In this document: piece after piece, positions 36,700 through 46,807 of the stretch
Numbering within the stretch: position 1 is the stretch's first letter
Layout: each line of letters begins with the position of its first letter
Origin: Brassica napus
Lineage: Eukaryota > Streptophyta > Magnoliopsida > Brassicales > Brassicaceae
DNA: 64,000 nucleotides
NCBI RefSeq assembly: GCF_020379485.1
Contig: NW_026014750.1
Location: forward strand, 1-64,000
Direction of reading: 5' to 3'
Notes under the pieces: model-generated
Told to the model about the DNA's origin: nothing
What the model saw: only the letters and a program-made list of their open reading frames with translations
The model's database searches: none
Program-made: the position numbers and the translations under genes

Positions 36700-37180
36700 T
36701 GCTTTGTGTATGTCACGTAAATGTTTTTTTTAGAAATAGTCTATCCTCTAAGCTCCCATTTTCCATTAACTCACAAACCAAGTACCCATATTATATTAAG
36801 GACATGCACGAAGGCGAAGAACCGTAAGATGATGTCTTATGAAACTTAGAACCTCCACCTCGTATTGAAATTGCTTCTTTTCTTGAGCAGCATCAGATCT
36901 TAAGACTTTAATGGCAAGAGGGGCGTGATCAAGTGTGCCTTTATAGTCTGGCATGTATCAGTCTTTTCCTACTTTTCTGTTGCTCGTTAATATGTCAGTA
37001 GCTTCTTCAATCTCTTCTGTATAGTATCTTCCCTACTGGACATCGTTCAGTACCATGGCACTAAACACACCGTTTTTCTCGTGTGATTCCCTTCTTTTTT
37101 TCATTTCTGCTTGCTTCTTTCTTTTATCCTTCGTTCTTCTCATACTATATCACTTCTCTCCTTCAGGAAAGAACTTGTGT
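36700..37180 (-). pseudogene. U-box-type receptor-like kinase remnant (PUB family)
   Basis: Minus-strand translation, jumping frames, gives in order a basic coiled-coil (DKRKKQAEMKKRRES), then YTEEIEEATDILTSNRKVG (the conserved start of the kinase domain), then YKGTLDHAPLAIKVLRSDAA and QFQYEVEVLSFIRHH (kinase subdomains I-III), then YGYLVCELMENGSLEDRLF (hinge, subdomain V). This is typical of plant UspA/U-box kinases. At least two frameshifts and several stop codons break it, and the glycine loop is damaged. The rest of the kinase and the U-box were not found. Confidence 0.8.
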
Positions 37181-37933
37181 CAGCCATAGGAGGTCTCTTT
37201 GTAACTTCCATTCGTATGCATCAGTCTTGATGAATTCATTGAGGCTTCTTGCTTCCATATACTGAAGGTACCCAAAATCAGTCATCTCATCAAGTAATGC
37301 ATACTGCGATCACCATAAAGTAATGCATATTGCCATCACCATAAATAAATTTGAACATCAAATAATAGAAAAACTTTCTTAATACAGTATAGTATAAGAG
37401 GTGTGGCAGAAGTAACATACCACTACAACAAAATAAACCTTGGGGATTCTTCCTCTAACTCCTCACACTAATGTTTAAAGACCTATAAAATCACCATTTC
37501 AATCAAAAGTACAGCAATACAATTATGTGTACGACTTAAAAGATAAATAATTTACTTACGTTGACTATACAATGAAGGCAAGAGAGAAGACTGCCAGCAT
37601 TACAGGTATGCGTTGATGTAAGTGACCCCATTTGACTGTATATCACCCTGGCCAACCAAACAACTTAATGAGAGATGAATACTCTGCTTCAAATCCAAAC
37701 TATATAACCCAAGGTCCTAATCAGACTTGTTCATTACTTCCAACAGTTTCAAATTCCGACCAACTGTGTCCATTGCTTTAAAAAGGTTTCAATTTCATTT
37801 GGGAACTTTCTCAAACACAAATCTACGCAATATTAAACAAATCCAATTACATCACTGAGAGATAACGAAGGTCGATTCGAGATACAATAACACAAACAAT
37901 AGAAAACAAAGAGATCGATAAACATATACGTAC
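37181..37933. other. Intergenic, possible remains of split genes
   Basis: Contains two copies of a taatgcatactgc(g/c)atcaccataaa word (about 37294 and 37321) and pieces that may be upstream parts of the U-box-kinase pseudogene. No intact gene. Confidence 0.4.
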
Positions 37934-38110
37934 GAAGATGAAGCAACAGTAGCCATGATAGCAAATTCGATTTGATAGATCTTTCTCGGAACAGGGGATA
38001 CAACCAAAACAGAGTTAGAGAGGATATAATCTCGTGGCGGAATCAGATACGAACGTCGACAATTGTGTCTAAAGCGCCACCAGCGAGAATAAAACAAACC
38101 CTAAAATATG
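37934..38110 (-). pseudogene. Possible orphan first exon
   Basis: On the minus strand a 5' UTR-like stretch with teloboxes nearby (catattttagggtttg) leads to ATG at 37956, codons MATVASS, and then a good splice donor gtacgta at 37933. I found no matching downstream exon. It may be the leftover start of a displaced gene. Weak evidence. Confidence 0.3.
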
Positions 38111-38804
38111 TAGGCCTCGTAAAAGTCACAATATTTAGTAGCTCAGAAGTTGCAGTCCACGATAAAAATCTAATGGGAAAGTCGCTTATAAAATTAAAGA
38201 AGGTGTGCCACGTGGAAGTAAATGCCCCAAGAAGAGAAAAAAGTCTCTTTTATTTATATAGATAATACTAGCCATATTTTTCTTTGTCTACGTAAGTTCA
38301 CCTTCTTCCCTTTCACCTGTTACTTGTACGAGAAATGGTTAAAACCGGATCAAAAGAGACACAATTGTTAGTTACCTAATTATGTCAAAATCGGTTACCT
38401 GCACTTAATTATTTTCCCAAACTTAGCTATTTGGCAAATTCACCCATATATAAACACTGTCGTGCCAAGGAGTCAAACTTTTCTCATCTCATTTTTCTTC
38501 TCTCCTATCTAAATTTTATATGCAGTCGACAGACAAAATATTACACCCAAAAATTTAACCTTTATTTAAAAAAATAACGTCACTTTCCATTCATGTGTTT
38601 ATTTATACTATGGTTTATAATCCATCAATATTTAAAAATCAAAGTGGTTCATATATATATATATATATTGAAAATTTAAATGTATATTAGAAGTTTAGGA
38701 GCAGCTTCTGACACTGAAACTACGACGAAACGGCAATTTATATAAATAGAAAGCAAAAGGAAAAATGCTAGAAGACACAGAAACCAAAACAAAACCAACA
38801 AAAA
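38111..38804 (+). promoter_or_regulatory. Upstream region of the second glycine-rich-protein gene
   Basis: Contains a TATA box (tatataaatag at 38739-38749) about 65 bases before the ATG, which fits a plant core promoter. Further upstream are AT-rich DNA and an (at)n run at 38651-38670. A second TATA-like tatataaacac lies at about 38446. Confidence 0.55.
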
Positions 38805-39197
38805 ATGGCTTTCAGAAGAACATCTTCGGTTTTGTATATTCTCTTCATCTTTTATCTTCAACACAATTTGCTTTTCGTGAGCTCACGACCTCCCTCAGTT
38901 GATACGAACCACGAGAATATTCCTCTTAATCCCTCAGAGACGGATGCTGTTGGGTTTGAAGGAAAGACTCGTGAGCTAGCTGTCGTTATCAAAAAAGCAT
39001 TTGGTGGAGGATGGCAGCGGCAGTGGCAGCAGGGGAGGAGGAGGTGGAGGTCGAAGCCGATCACGTGGCGGGGCAGGGTGATTTATCCGGCCAGAGCGCA
39101 TTTTCATCGTTCAAGCGGTAGCATGAACCTTCGAGGGGCAGTGTGTGCGGTCGGCTGGTTGTGTTTATCGGTGTTAGCCGGTTTATTCTTGATTTAG
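38805..39197 (+). CDS. Small secreted protein, relative of the glycine-rich protein
   Basis: 130 residues, intronless. Signal peptide MAFRRTSSVLYILFIFYLQH; conserved FEGKTRELAVVIKKAFGGG; a basic Trp/Gln/Arg-rich middle (WQRQWQQGRRRWRSKP); conserved end FHRSSGSMNLRGAVCAVGW and a hydrophobic tail (LCLSVLAGLFLI) that could be a membrane or GPI-type signal. The other frame of the middle reads Gly/Ser/Arg-rich, as in the relative at 27315, so two compensating frameshifts probably turned the Gly-rich linker into a basic one. Resembles Arabidopsis At1g07135 by layout and neighbours. Function unknown. The ATG follows the TATA box by 65 bases. Confidence 0.75.
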   Translation: MAFRRTSSVLYILFIFYLQHNLLFVSSRPPSVDTNHENIPLNPSETDAVGFEGKTRELAVVIKKAFGGGWQRQWQQGRRRWRSKPITWRGRVIYPARAHFHRSSGSMNLRGAVCAVGWLCLSVLAGLFLI

Positions 39198-39634
39198 TCT
39201 GAACTTGATATATGTAAAGTTTAGGCAGTGGTCTACTTGGTTTTGGATAATTCCAATTAACTTGAGAAGCAAGTTAACTATTAAATTGAAGTTTGATGGG
39301 TTAAGAAAAAAATGAAAACATATCGAGCTTAGGAATGTTTCCATTTATTATTATGAAAAGATGTAGCTTTGCCCTTAGGAAAAGATGTAGCTTTTCCAAA
39401 CTTAAGAATCTTATGTGAAAGTTAAATAATATAATCATAATTGTAATTAGAAATTTTCGAAATATTTATATTGTTAATTAATAAATTAATTAGAAAGTTT
39501 GAAATATTTATATTATCTTAAATTAATAAATTGATGATTTATCTAAAACTAATAAGAATATGACAAATAAGCAAATTAGCTAAAATCATGGAGAATGTGA
39601 CAAATCAGCAAAATCACTTCATAAATAATAGTAT
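39198..39634. other. 3' flank, AT-rich, no gene
   Basis: Includes a short direct repeat (gaaatatttatattgttaattaataaatt / gaaatatttatattatcttaaattaataaatt around 39460-39530). Nothing else was recognised. Confidence 0.5.
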
Positions 39635-39918
39635 TGTTATAAATCAATTGGTGGATGTTTATAACCGACTCGGTCCATACCATACACTTAGAGAGAGAGG
39701 CGGCCCAACCCTAGAGAGAGAGAGGCGGCCGCGAGACTTGGAGTGGAGAAAAAGGCGGCTACAACTTGCCTATTTTCTAATTCGTTTATGTTTATGATTT
39801 GTAATATTTCCTATTATTGTATTTCCATTTATCTCTCTTGTAACCCCTATATAAAGGGAACACTTATTCATTAATAATATACAGAAACTTACAGTTCTAA
39901 ATCCTTAATTTTACAACA
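39635..39918 (+). mobile_element. 5' LTR of copia #3
   Basis: 284 bp. Has a TATA-like tatataaaggg (about 39849) and the family's gagagag/ggcggcc section. The leader adjoins at cgttatcagcacg. Confidence 0.85.
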
Positions 39919-41424
39919 CGTTATCAGCACGATAGCCTCTAACACTCTGAGCCTAAAACCAAATCGCTAAAACCCTAAAACCCTAAATGAAAAGGAATCT
40001 GCCTCGGAACTTCGAAGTGGCCTTTCTCCCAAACCGTGAGGACCCAGAAAACGATCAAGATATCAAATCGAATCCCTGGCCGAGACGAATCAGTCAGTGC
40101 AAACCGCTTGTCGATCTGACCACCAACGCGCCCTCACGCACAGATACAGTGGGCGCAGATTTGCTTTGGAACCCTAATCCGAACCCGACAATACCGACGA
40201 ACCCTAATCCGTTCGCGGCTCCGTTCCAGCTCGTGTCCACCTGATCAGCTCCAGCCCCAAGGCGTTCCTGATCCTAGACGAACTCAGCTCCATCATACAT
40301 CAAGGACAGCTCGCGATCCGACAGCAACAGCTCCCGTTCGTATCAGAGCCGCTCGCGATCCGATAGAAGCAGCTCGCGTCCCAGCCAGCTCGCGTCCCGA
40401 CCGTGTCTAAGCTCGAGGTTCATTCTTGGTGGTCCGGTTTCTACAAACAACTAAACTAAAGGTATTTCAAATTCTAAGAACATAATGAATCGAATTTGGT
40501 TGATTGTAAAGAATGAAACCCTAAAATATAATCTCTAAGATGAAAGGCATAGGATAATAGATCAATCCCTAAGTGAGTAAATCGAAGCTCTATAAGTTCG
40601 ATCCCCAAACCCTAAAAATCGAGATTGATCCATTGATCAATTAAAATCAGAACCTTAAAGGTTTTGAATCTCAAATCAACTCCCTTTGATCTAAGATCAA
40701 ATTTTGGAAATCCCTAAACCCTAATTCGAAAACTATTGATTAATTAAAACTGATTGATTGATTGATTGATTGAGATTGAATTTGATCATCCTGAAATTGA
40801 AATTGCTTGTTAATAAAATCAAAACACTAAAACCCTAATTCTGAAAATCGATTTTGATTGTTTGAAATTGAACATTGATTGGTTGATTTGATCACCTAGA
40901 ACTATTGTTAAGATTGTTCAAACTCGAATCTGATTGTTTGGCTTGTTTAAACTAAAACCCTAATGACCTAGTTTAGATTATTTTTAAAATCGAAATCTGA
41001 AACTACATATTAGGTTAAACTGTTCTAGACTTGATCATACTCGTGGCCGTGTGGCCTTGTTGCATTTATACCATAACTTAATCACATTGATTGATTGCAA
41101 TTACACTTAGAACTTATTCTAGGAATGGTGTTGAATTGAATCAAATAGCCGTGTGGCTTGATCTTTGCTTGGCCGATAGGTTTGCTTGTTTTGATTGCAT
41201 CATGAACTGATAGAAACAAATCATGTTAGGATTGAAATTACATGACAAACTAAATGCATAAAAACGAACTAGTTTGCATCCATGGCCGTGTGGCTTTCTC
41301 ATTGGCCGTGAGGCATAGATCTTGGTTGTGAAGGCTTGTTTGATTGTTTGAACATAAAACCCTAATCGTTTAAACATTAAAAACTATTCCTAAAAGATCT
41401 AAAAATATTAATCTATAACTTCAG
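39919..41424 (+). promoter_or_regulatory. Copia #3 leader rich in telobox motifs
   Basis: 1.5 kb without a credible ORF. At least nine aaaccctaa/aaccctaat motifs (about 39964, 39972, 40163, 40201, 40510, 40607, 40708, 40830, 40956, 41356). A GC-rich stretch with repeated agctcgcg(a/t)cc words lies at 40305-40400. Four copies of attgattg run at about 40750-40772. Confidence 0.65.
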
Positions 41425-42438
41425 ATGTCGAAAATCAACAACCTTGATTTCGCTGCCCTAAATCTATCTGGAGACAATTACCTTCAGTGGGCGCTCGATG
41501 CTAAGATCATCCTGAAATACAAGGGACTCGGTGAGTGTATCACCGAGAACAATAATGCCAATGAAAAGGATCGTTATAGAGCCATCTTGATCATTCGTCA
41601 TCGTCTAGCTGAGAGTCTCAAGGATCAATACCTAACCATTGAGAATCCACTAGATCTTTGGAATGAATTGAAATCGAGATATGATCACCAGAGAACGGTG
41701 ATCTTACCAAAAGCTCGGTTTGATTGGACGAATCTGAGGATCCAAGACTATAATTCTGTGGACGAATATAACTCTGTACTGTTTAAGATTGTTTCTAAAA
41801 TGAAACTGTGTGGTTAAAGTATTACGGAACATGATATGTTTGAGAAAACATTTTCCACTTTCCATGCAAGCAATGTGTTGTTACAACAACAGTACCGAGA
41901 GAAAGGTTTTAAAACCTATGCTAATCTTATTTCTTGTCTCTTGCTCGCTGAGCAGAACAATGAATTACTAATGAGAAACAGTCAGATGAGACCACTTGGA
42001 TCAGCTCCACTACCTGATGCACACGCTACAGAGGACAATAAAGAGTCCAACCACGTCCAAGGAAACGGCCAGCATGGCCGTGGTCGAGATAAATCGAACG
42101 GACGTGGCCGAAGTCGAAGATCCTTTGGCCGCGGGCGAGGAAATGGTCGAGACCATGGACAGGACCGTGGCTCATTTGGACGAGGCCATGGTCGTGGCCG
42201 TGGATCTTCTTTCAAACCCCAACACTCGACTAAATCAGAGAAATACGTGTGCCATAGATGTGGAATGAGCAATCATTGGGCTAAGACTTGTAGGACTCCC
42301 AAGCATCTAGTTGACCTCTATTAAGAGAGCTTGAAAGGGAAGAATCCTGAAGCCCATATGACTTACCAAGATGATGAAAACGACTTCAATCATGAGAAGG
42401 ACGATCTTATGGATTATGAAACTTCAGATTGTCTATAA
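41425..42438 (+). pseudogene. Copia #3 gag, two stop codons
   Basis: A single 338-codon frame starting MSKINNLDFAALNLSGDNYL, interrupted by TAA at 41815-41817 (in CG*SITEHDMFEKTF, where a Glu codon is expected) and again at 42322-42324 after VDLY. Contents: UBN2-type gag domain, an Arg/Gly-rich RNA-binding stretch (GRGRGNGRDHG), zinc knuckle CHRCGMSNHWAKTC and an acidic end (DDLMDYETSDCL). It is otherwise frame-preserved, so damage to gag is slight compared with pol. Confidence 0.9.
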
Positions 42439-44925
42439 AAAAAAAAAAAAAAAAAAAAAAACTATACATGCATTCTCTATTGATCTAGACTATGCCAAGA
42501 TCAGTATGATAGAGGCAATAGTCATGGTAACCAGAATGGTTTACCCACGAAATTATACACTTTATGGTATGACCAGATTGGCCATCCTGGTCCAAAACAT
42601 GATGCGAAATTGATATTGGACAGGGCACAAAGAGTTATCCCATAGAATCTCACGTGTGTAGCATGAACAAAATGGAAACTCATTAGGCCATGATGTCCCA
42701 AAGCACTTAAAGATTATAGTATGTCCATGAGGGGGCAGTGAGGACAAATCCACACATGTCCATACTATATATAGCTTGGCTGAATCCTTTTATAAATATG
42801 TATTGGCCATTACCCATAGGTCCAAACTCTCAGTCCAAGGCTTGGGGACACACGAATTAACTTGCATCTTAACTAATAAGCATCAGACCATTAAGTGAGC
42901 ATAGATATTCTCATCTCAAATTTATTACGGGTCATGAGCCAGACATATAACATCTTGAGATATTTGGATAAGCCACCACAAATATATGTGCCGTCTAAGA
43001 TGGATCCTTAGAAGAGGATGAGGATGGGGATATGTTGGATATGAATCTCCCACAAATAATGAAGTACCTTGAGCCAAATATGGGTGATCTATTTAGTGGC
43101 CAAGAACACGGATTGCAAAGTTTAATGGATCCGACTATCCAACATTATGGGGAGAAAATAATAAGCTGGTAAGAGAAACAGAATGGCATCGACCATCATT
43201 GTCTTGGCAAGATCCTCAGACTAAAGAATGTGAAATAGACGTCCAAAGATTATACATTTACAAAGCTAGCTAATCAAATGCCAGACACATTTACTGACCC
43301 GAAAAAGAATGACTAAGTCATATATAAACCAGCTTGTAAAGCACCAACTAAATTGATGTCCAAGAGAGACACAGTCAAGTTGCTACAGAGTTTATACAAG
43401 ATAGACCAATAAGTTCCAAAAGATAAGAATCCTCGGAAACAAAAGAGAAAGGTGCATAGAATGATAAAACAAATCCGAGGTCAAGGAAACCATCCCAGAC
43501 ATAGAGATAAGGCTGGCCGTCTCTAAGGTACAGGTACCAAACAATGTAGCTTGGGACGCCAAGCTGCAAAGTATTAAAGGTCCTGATAATAATGAATCTC
43601 AATCGATTATATAATGTCTGGAACATAATGGAACACCATAAGGAATGTCGACATAAGATGATACAAGGTAGCCCTTGAATTTATGAATATAAGCGAGGAT
43701 CATGAACCCACGTCAATATAAGAGTGTGCACTCGTAGAACAAATTGAATGGAAACGTGGAGTTAATTAGTTTAAAGAAGAAAGGTGTATTTGGCCATATG
43801 ATTAAGACGCCATATGATGTTAAAACCAGTGGATATAAATGGGTCTTGTGAGGAATAGAAATCGTGAGATATAAAGCTAATGTTGCACAAGGCTTCTCAC
43901 AAAGACCAGTAATAGATTATGAGGAGATATACTCTCATGTGGTAAATGCAACTACTTTTAAGATTTCTCATAAGTTTGGCTATATAAGAGAGAAAATTAG
44001 ACTTGCAGCAAGTTGATGTAGTGACTGCATATTTATATGGTCCACTGGATAATGAAAGTACTAGATGGTATTGAGCTGAAAGTACAGCAAGTTCTCGAGA
44101 ACAATATTGATAATCATTAAAGTATATGATCTGAATATCCTAGGAACCTCTGGATACAATTTCTCAAACAGTTGAATATCTCAAGAAAGAGTTTGAGATG
44201 AAAGATCTTGGAAAACAAAGTTTTGTTTGGGATTACAGCTTGAGTACATTAACAATGAAATCCTTGTGCATCAAATAGTATATACAGAAAAGAGTACTCA
44301 AGAGATTTAATATGGACCAGTCTCACCCATTATCTAGTACATGGGTGTGAGATCACTTGTTTTGGACACTGATCCATTCAGTCCAAAGGTGGATGATAAA
44401 GAAGTTCATTTAGTCCTGAGATGGACAGTGCAAAAGTATTGTTTTAGACACTGATCTGATTGGTCTATAAGAATGACGATGAAGAAGCCTTTGATTTTGG
44501 TTTATTTTATACTAACCAGCCCAAAGAGTGGTTATTTGGTTTTGTTGATTTGTTTTCAGACAAGCTATGTTTTACACATGGTGGTACACGCATATCACAG
44601 CAACATCATCCAAGATTTCGTGTGTGTGTATTTGAGGTCGATGACTCAATATGTTCGATCAGATTGTGGCATGGCCGATGGTAAAGAAGAACCAACTATC
44701 ATGTTCGAGGACGAAGCATATTCTGCCCAAGATCTTCATCACCCACGGATTGCAGAAAATTGGAGAGGTCCCTTCAGTAATGTCCAAATCAGGGAGAGTA
44801 ATGTGTGTTGTACTTTTTTTCCTTCACCATGGTTTTATCCCAATTGGGTTTTCCTGGTAAGGTTTTAATGAGGCAACATTAAAGTACATTACAAGCTCTA
44901 AATAGTTATGGCATCCAAGGAGGAG
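42439..44925 (+). pseudogene. Copia #3 pol remnants
   Basis: Recognisable islands in shifting frames: GAG-pre-integrase LWYDQIGHPG (about 42560-42590); YVGYESPT (about 43030-43060); RT start YKANVAQGFSQRPVIDYEEI (about 43870-43990); MGVRSLVLDTDPFSPK (about 44342-44390); RNase H region FYTNQPKEWLFGFVD and CFTHGGTRIS (about 44500-44600); TKHILPKIFITHGLQKIGE (about 44720-44780). Many stops and frameshifts. About 2.5 kb, well short of a full copia pol. Confidence 0.85.
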
Positions 44926-45101
44926 TGTTATGAACCAGATTGTGGATGGCTCATAACCAAAAGATTATGATTTGTAATCTTTTTATTTATCTATAACGGT
45001 GTAATCTCCTATATAAGAAACTTCTATGTTATGAATAAAGATAGACTTTTCCATTACTTTTATAACAAATAAAGATAGACTATTATATTACTTTTATAAC
45101 A
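44926..45101 (+). mobile_element. 3' LTR of copia #3, short, with tandem end
   Basis: Starts TGTTATGAACCAG after the purine tract. It lacks the GA-rich middle of the 5' LTR and differs widely from it. Its end carries a 33-35-base tandem repeat (taaagatagact...acttttataacaaa at about 45036 and 45069). Confidence 0.7.
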
Positions 45102-46289
45102 AATATAGATATAGACAAGCATAATCTCATAACTCATAAGCCATTAGAAAAACATTATCGCTTAGCTCCTTGGAATCTATATCAAAATATGAAAAGTCAT
45201 GGCCCAACTGGAGGATTAACCTTATCCGTGGACCATGTGATGATGAGTGATGCGAAGACTCGAGATAAAGACAAGACTCAATCTCCACCAAAAAACTGAT
45301 CAACTATGGCCACTAGGAACTATACTAAATGAGACATGCACCACACACACTCAAGAAATGACCAGTACCCACTTATAACATTTTAAGCAAAACAGACACC
45401 ATACTTTAAAGTTTATTCAAGACATGCCAGTGGCGCATGCAGCGTTGGAGGATATGGGTCAGGGTCACATGCTCCCAATGTATTTGTGAAAATATGTTTT
45501 ATGATTCTGATCATTTTAAGCTTCTATATAAAGAATAGATAGGAAAATAAGAGTAATAGATTTACATAAGTATTAAATTGTGAGTTGATTGCATATTTGA
45601 TGTAGGATGTAATTAACCTATATCATGATAGCTTCGTGCTATTAGACTTCAAAGTTTAGGGACCAAACAAACTCATCCTTTTTTTTCTAACTAATAAATA
45701 TATGTTGATTCTGCAATCATGTATAGCAGTGTTAATTATTTCAACACCCGCCATTGATGATACGCAGATAATAAGGCTACGAAAGTGCTTAGGCAAGACC
45801 ATAGAGGTCACTATCAGTTCGTATACTATAAATAGGTATACAGTTTTAAAATTTGTTTGAACAAAGTTTCATGCTATCTCTCCTGTATTTCTAGCTTTCG
45901 TTGCAATTAACACAAAGCTTCATGTTATCTCTCTATCCTTGCAGTTATAACACTCCCATAGTCCTGTGTACATATTTGATTCAACCTTCATTCGATTTAC
46001 AATTCCACAATAGTTAAGCAAATTAATCAATCTAAGCTTCTTTTCAATAACACCAAGTAATTAATAAGATTTCAATTTGTGACTAAAGGTATGTTTTCGT
46101 AAGTTTTTGTTTTTTATGTTTAGTATAGACTATAGAAAATACTAATGTTCAAAAGTTATAACTTAAGTAAGGGGTTATCAGTTCGAGTTTCAATTTCAAC
46201 ACAGGCGAAGAAACTAGACATTCTCAGAGATGAATGATAAGACTTAAACCACGAGTTACAGTTGAAATCATTTTCTCTTAATTACATAA
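45102..46289. other. Intergenic, no gene recognised
   Basis: AT-rich. A 70-base stretch near 45475 (ccaatgtatttgtgaaaa...catttaagcttcta) resembles one near 29929, so a dispersed repeat is present. A related pair of aaagtttcatgctatctctc / aaagcttcatgttatctctc words lies at about 45863 and 45913. Confidence 0.5.
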
Positions 46290-46766
46290 TTAACTTTGAA
46301 TTCGATAACAGCTTCGACTAAGCCTAACACACTCCAACCAGTGCAAGATCTCAGCGTTAGGGTCTCTCTCGATTACCACATTAGTCGCGGTGATCTGCAT
46401 ACCTCCTCTGTACAAGCCGACGCGGCCACGAACGCGAGCTACGGCTCCGATTCTGATGTCTCTTGCTTGTCTACGAGCGACCCTTGAGTGCAGAAGAATC
46501 GTCGATGAGTCGAACCGGTGGAAGTAAGGAGAAGTGAGTTGGTTGAGCCACATGATGCACGTGACGCAGCCAGTGCCATCGTCAACGCTGAACTTGAGGA
46601 ACTTCTCGGCCATGTCGCGAGAGACGATCGTGCCCACTGTCTCTACGCGTGAGACCCACGAGATAGCACCCAGCGAGAAACAGTTGGCTTCTGTCGGTGA
46701 TGGTGTCAGGCGGTGGATGTCACGTGTCATGAGTTTCGCGTGTGTGTTTTGCTGGGATCGATCCAT
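46290..46766 (-). CDS. STN1: STN1, telomere-capping CST complex subunit (OB-fold)
   Basis: 158 residues in one exon, starting MDRSQQNTHAKLMTRDIHRL. A single OB-fold (about 25-140): VSRVETVGTIVSRD, FLKFSVDDGTGCVTCIMWLN, IRIGAVARVRGRVGLYRGGM, ITATNVVIERDPNAEILHWL. This matches the compact plant STN1 (about 160 residues in Arabidopsis, At1g07130, from memory). STN1 works with CTC1 and TEN1 to protect chromosome ends and assist fill-in synthesis by DNA polymerase alpha. No frameshift or missing core segment. It lies opposite to RanBP1 and CHUP1-like, as part of a conserved gene block. A second copy is expected about 31.4 kb to the right, outside the window. Confidence 0.93.
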   Translation of the reverse strand: MDRSQQNTHAKLMTRDIHRLTPSPTEANCFSLGAISWVSRVETVGTIVSRDMAEKFLKFSVDDGTGCVTCIMWLNQLTSPYFHRFDSSTILLHSRVARRQARDIRIGAVARVRGRVGLYRGGMQITATNVVIERDPNAEILHWLECVRLSRSCYRIQS

Positions 46767-46799
46767 GGCTGGACAGAGACCATAACAATGAAGATTAGT

Positions 46800-46807
46800 G
46801 CGGGAAA
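46800..46807 (-). promoter_or_regulatory. E2F site upstream of STN1
   Basis: GCGGGAAA on the + strand (TTTCCCGC on the gene strand), 33 bases before the ATG. A canonical E2F site, fitting S-phase expression of a telomere replication factor. Binding is inferred. Confidence 0.55.

Larger units (their letters stand above)
39635..45101 (+). mobile_element. Degenerate Ty1/copia element #3
   Basis: 5' LTR 39635-39918 (TGTTATAAATC...TTTTACAACA), PBS variant cgttatcagcacga, long leader, gag with one stop codon, legible but broken pol, purine tract (ccaaggaggag) and a shortened, divergent 3' LTR from 44926. A possible TSD is agtat (39630-39634) versus aatat (45102-45106), one mismatch. It is older or more mosaic than #2. 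Confidence 0.88.
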
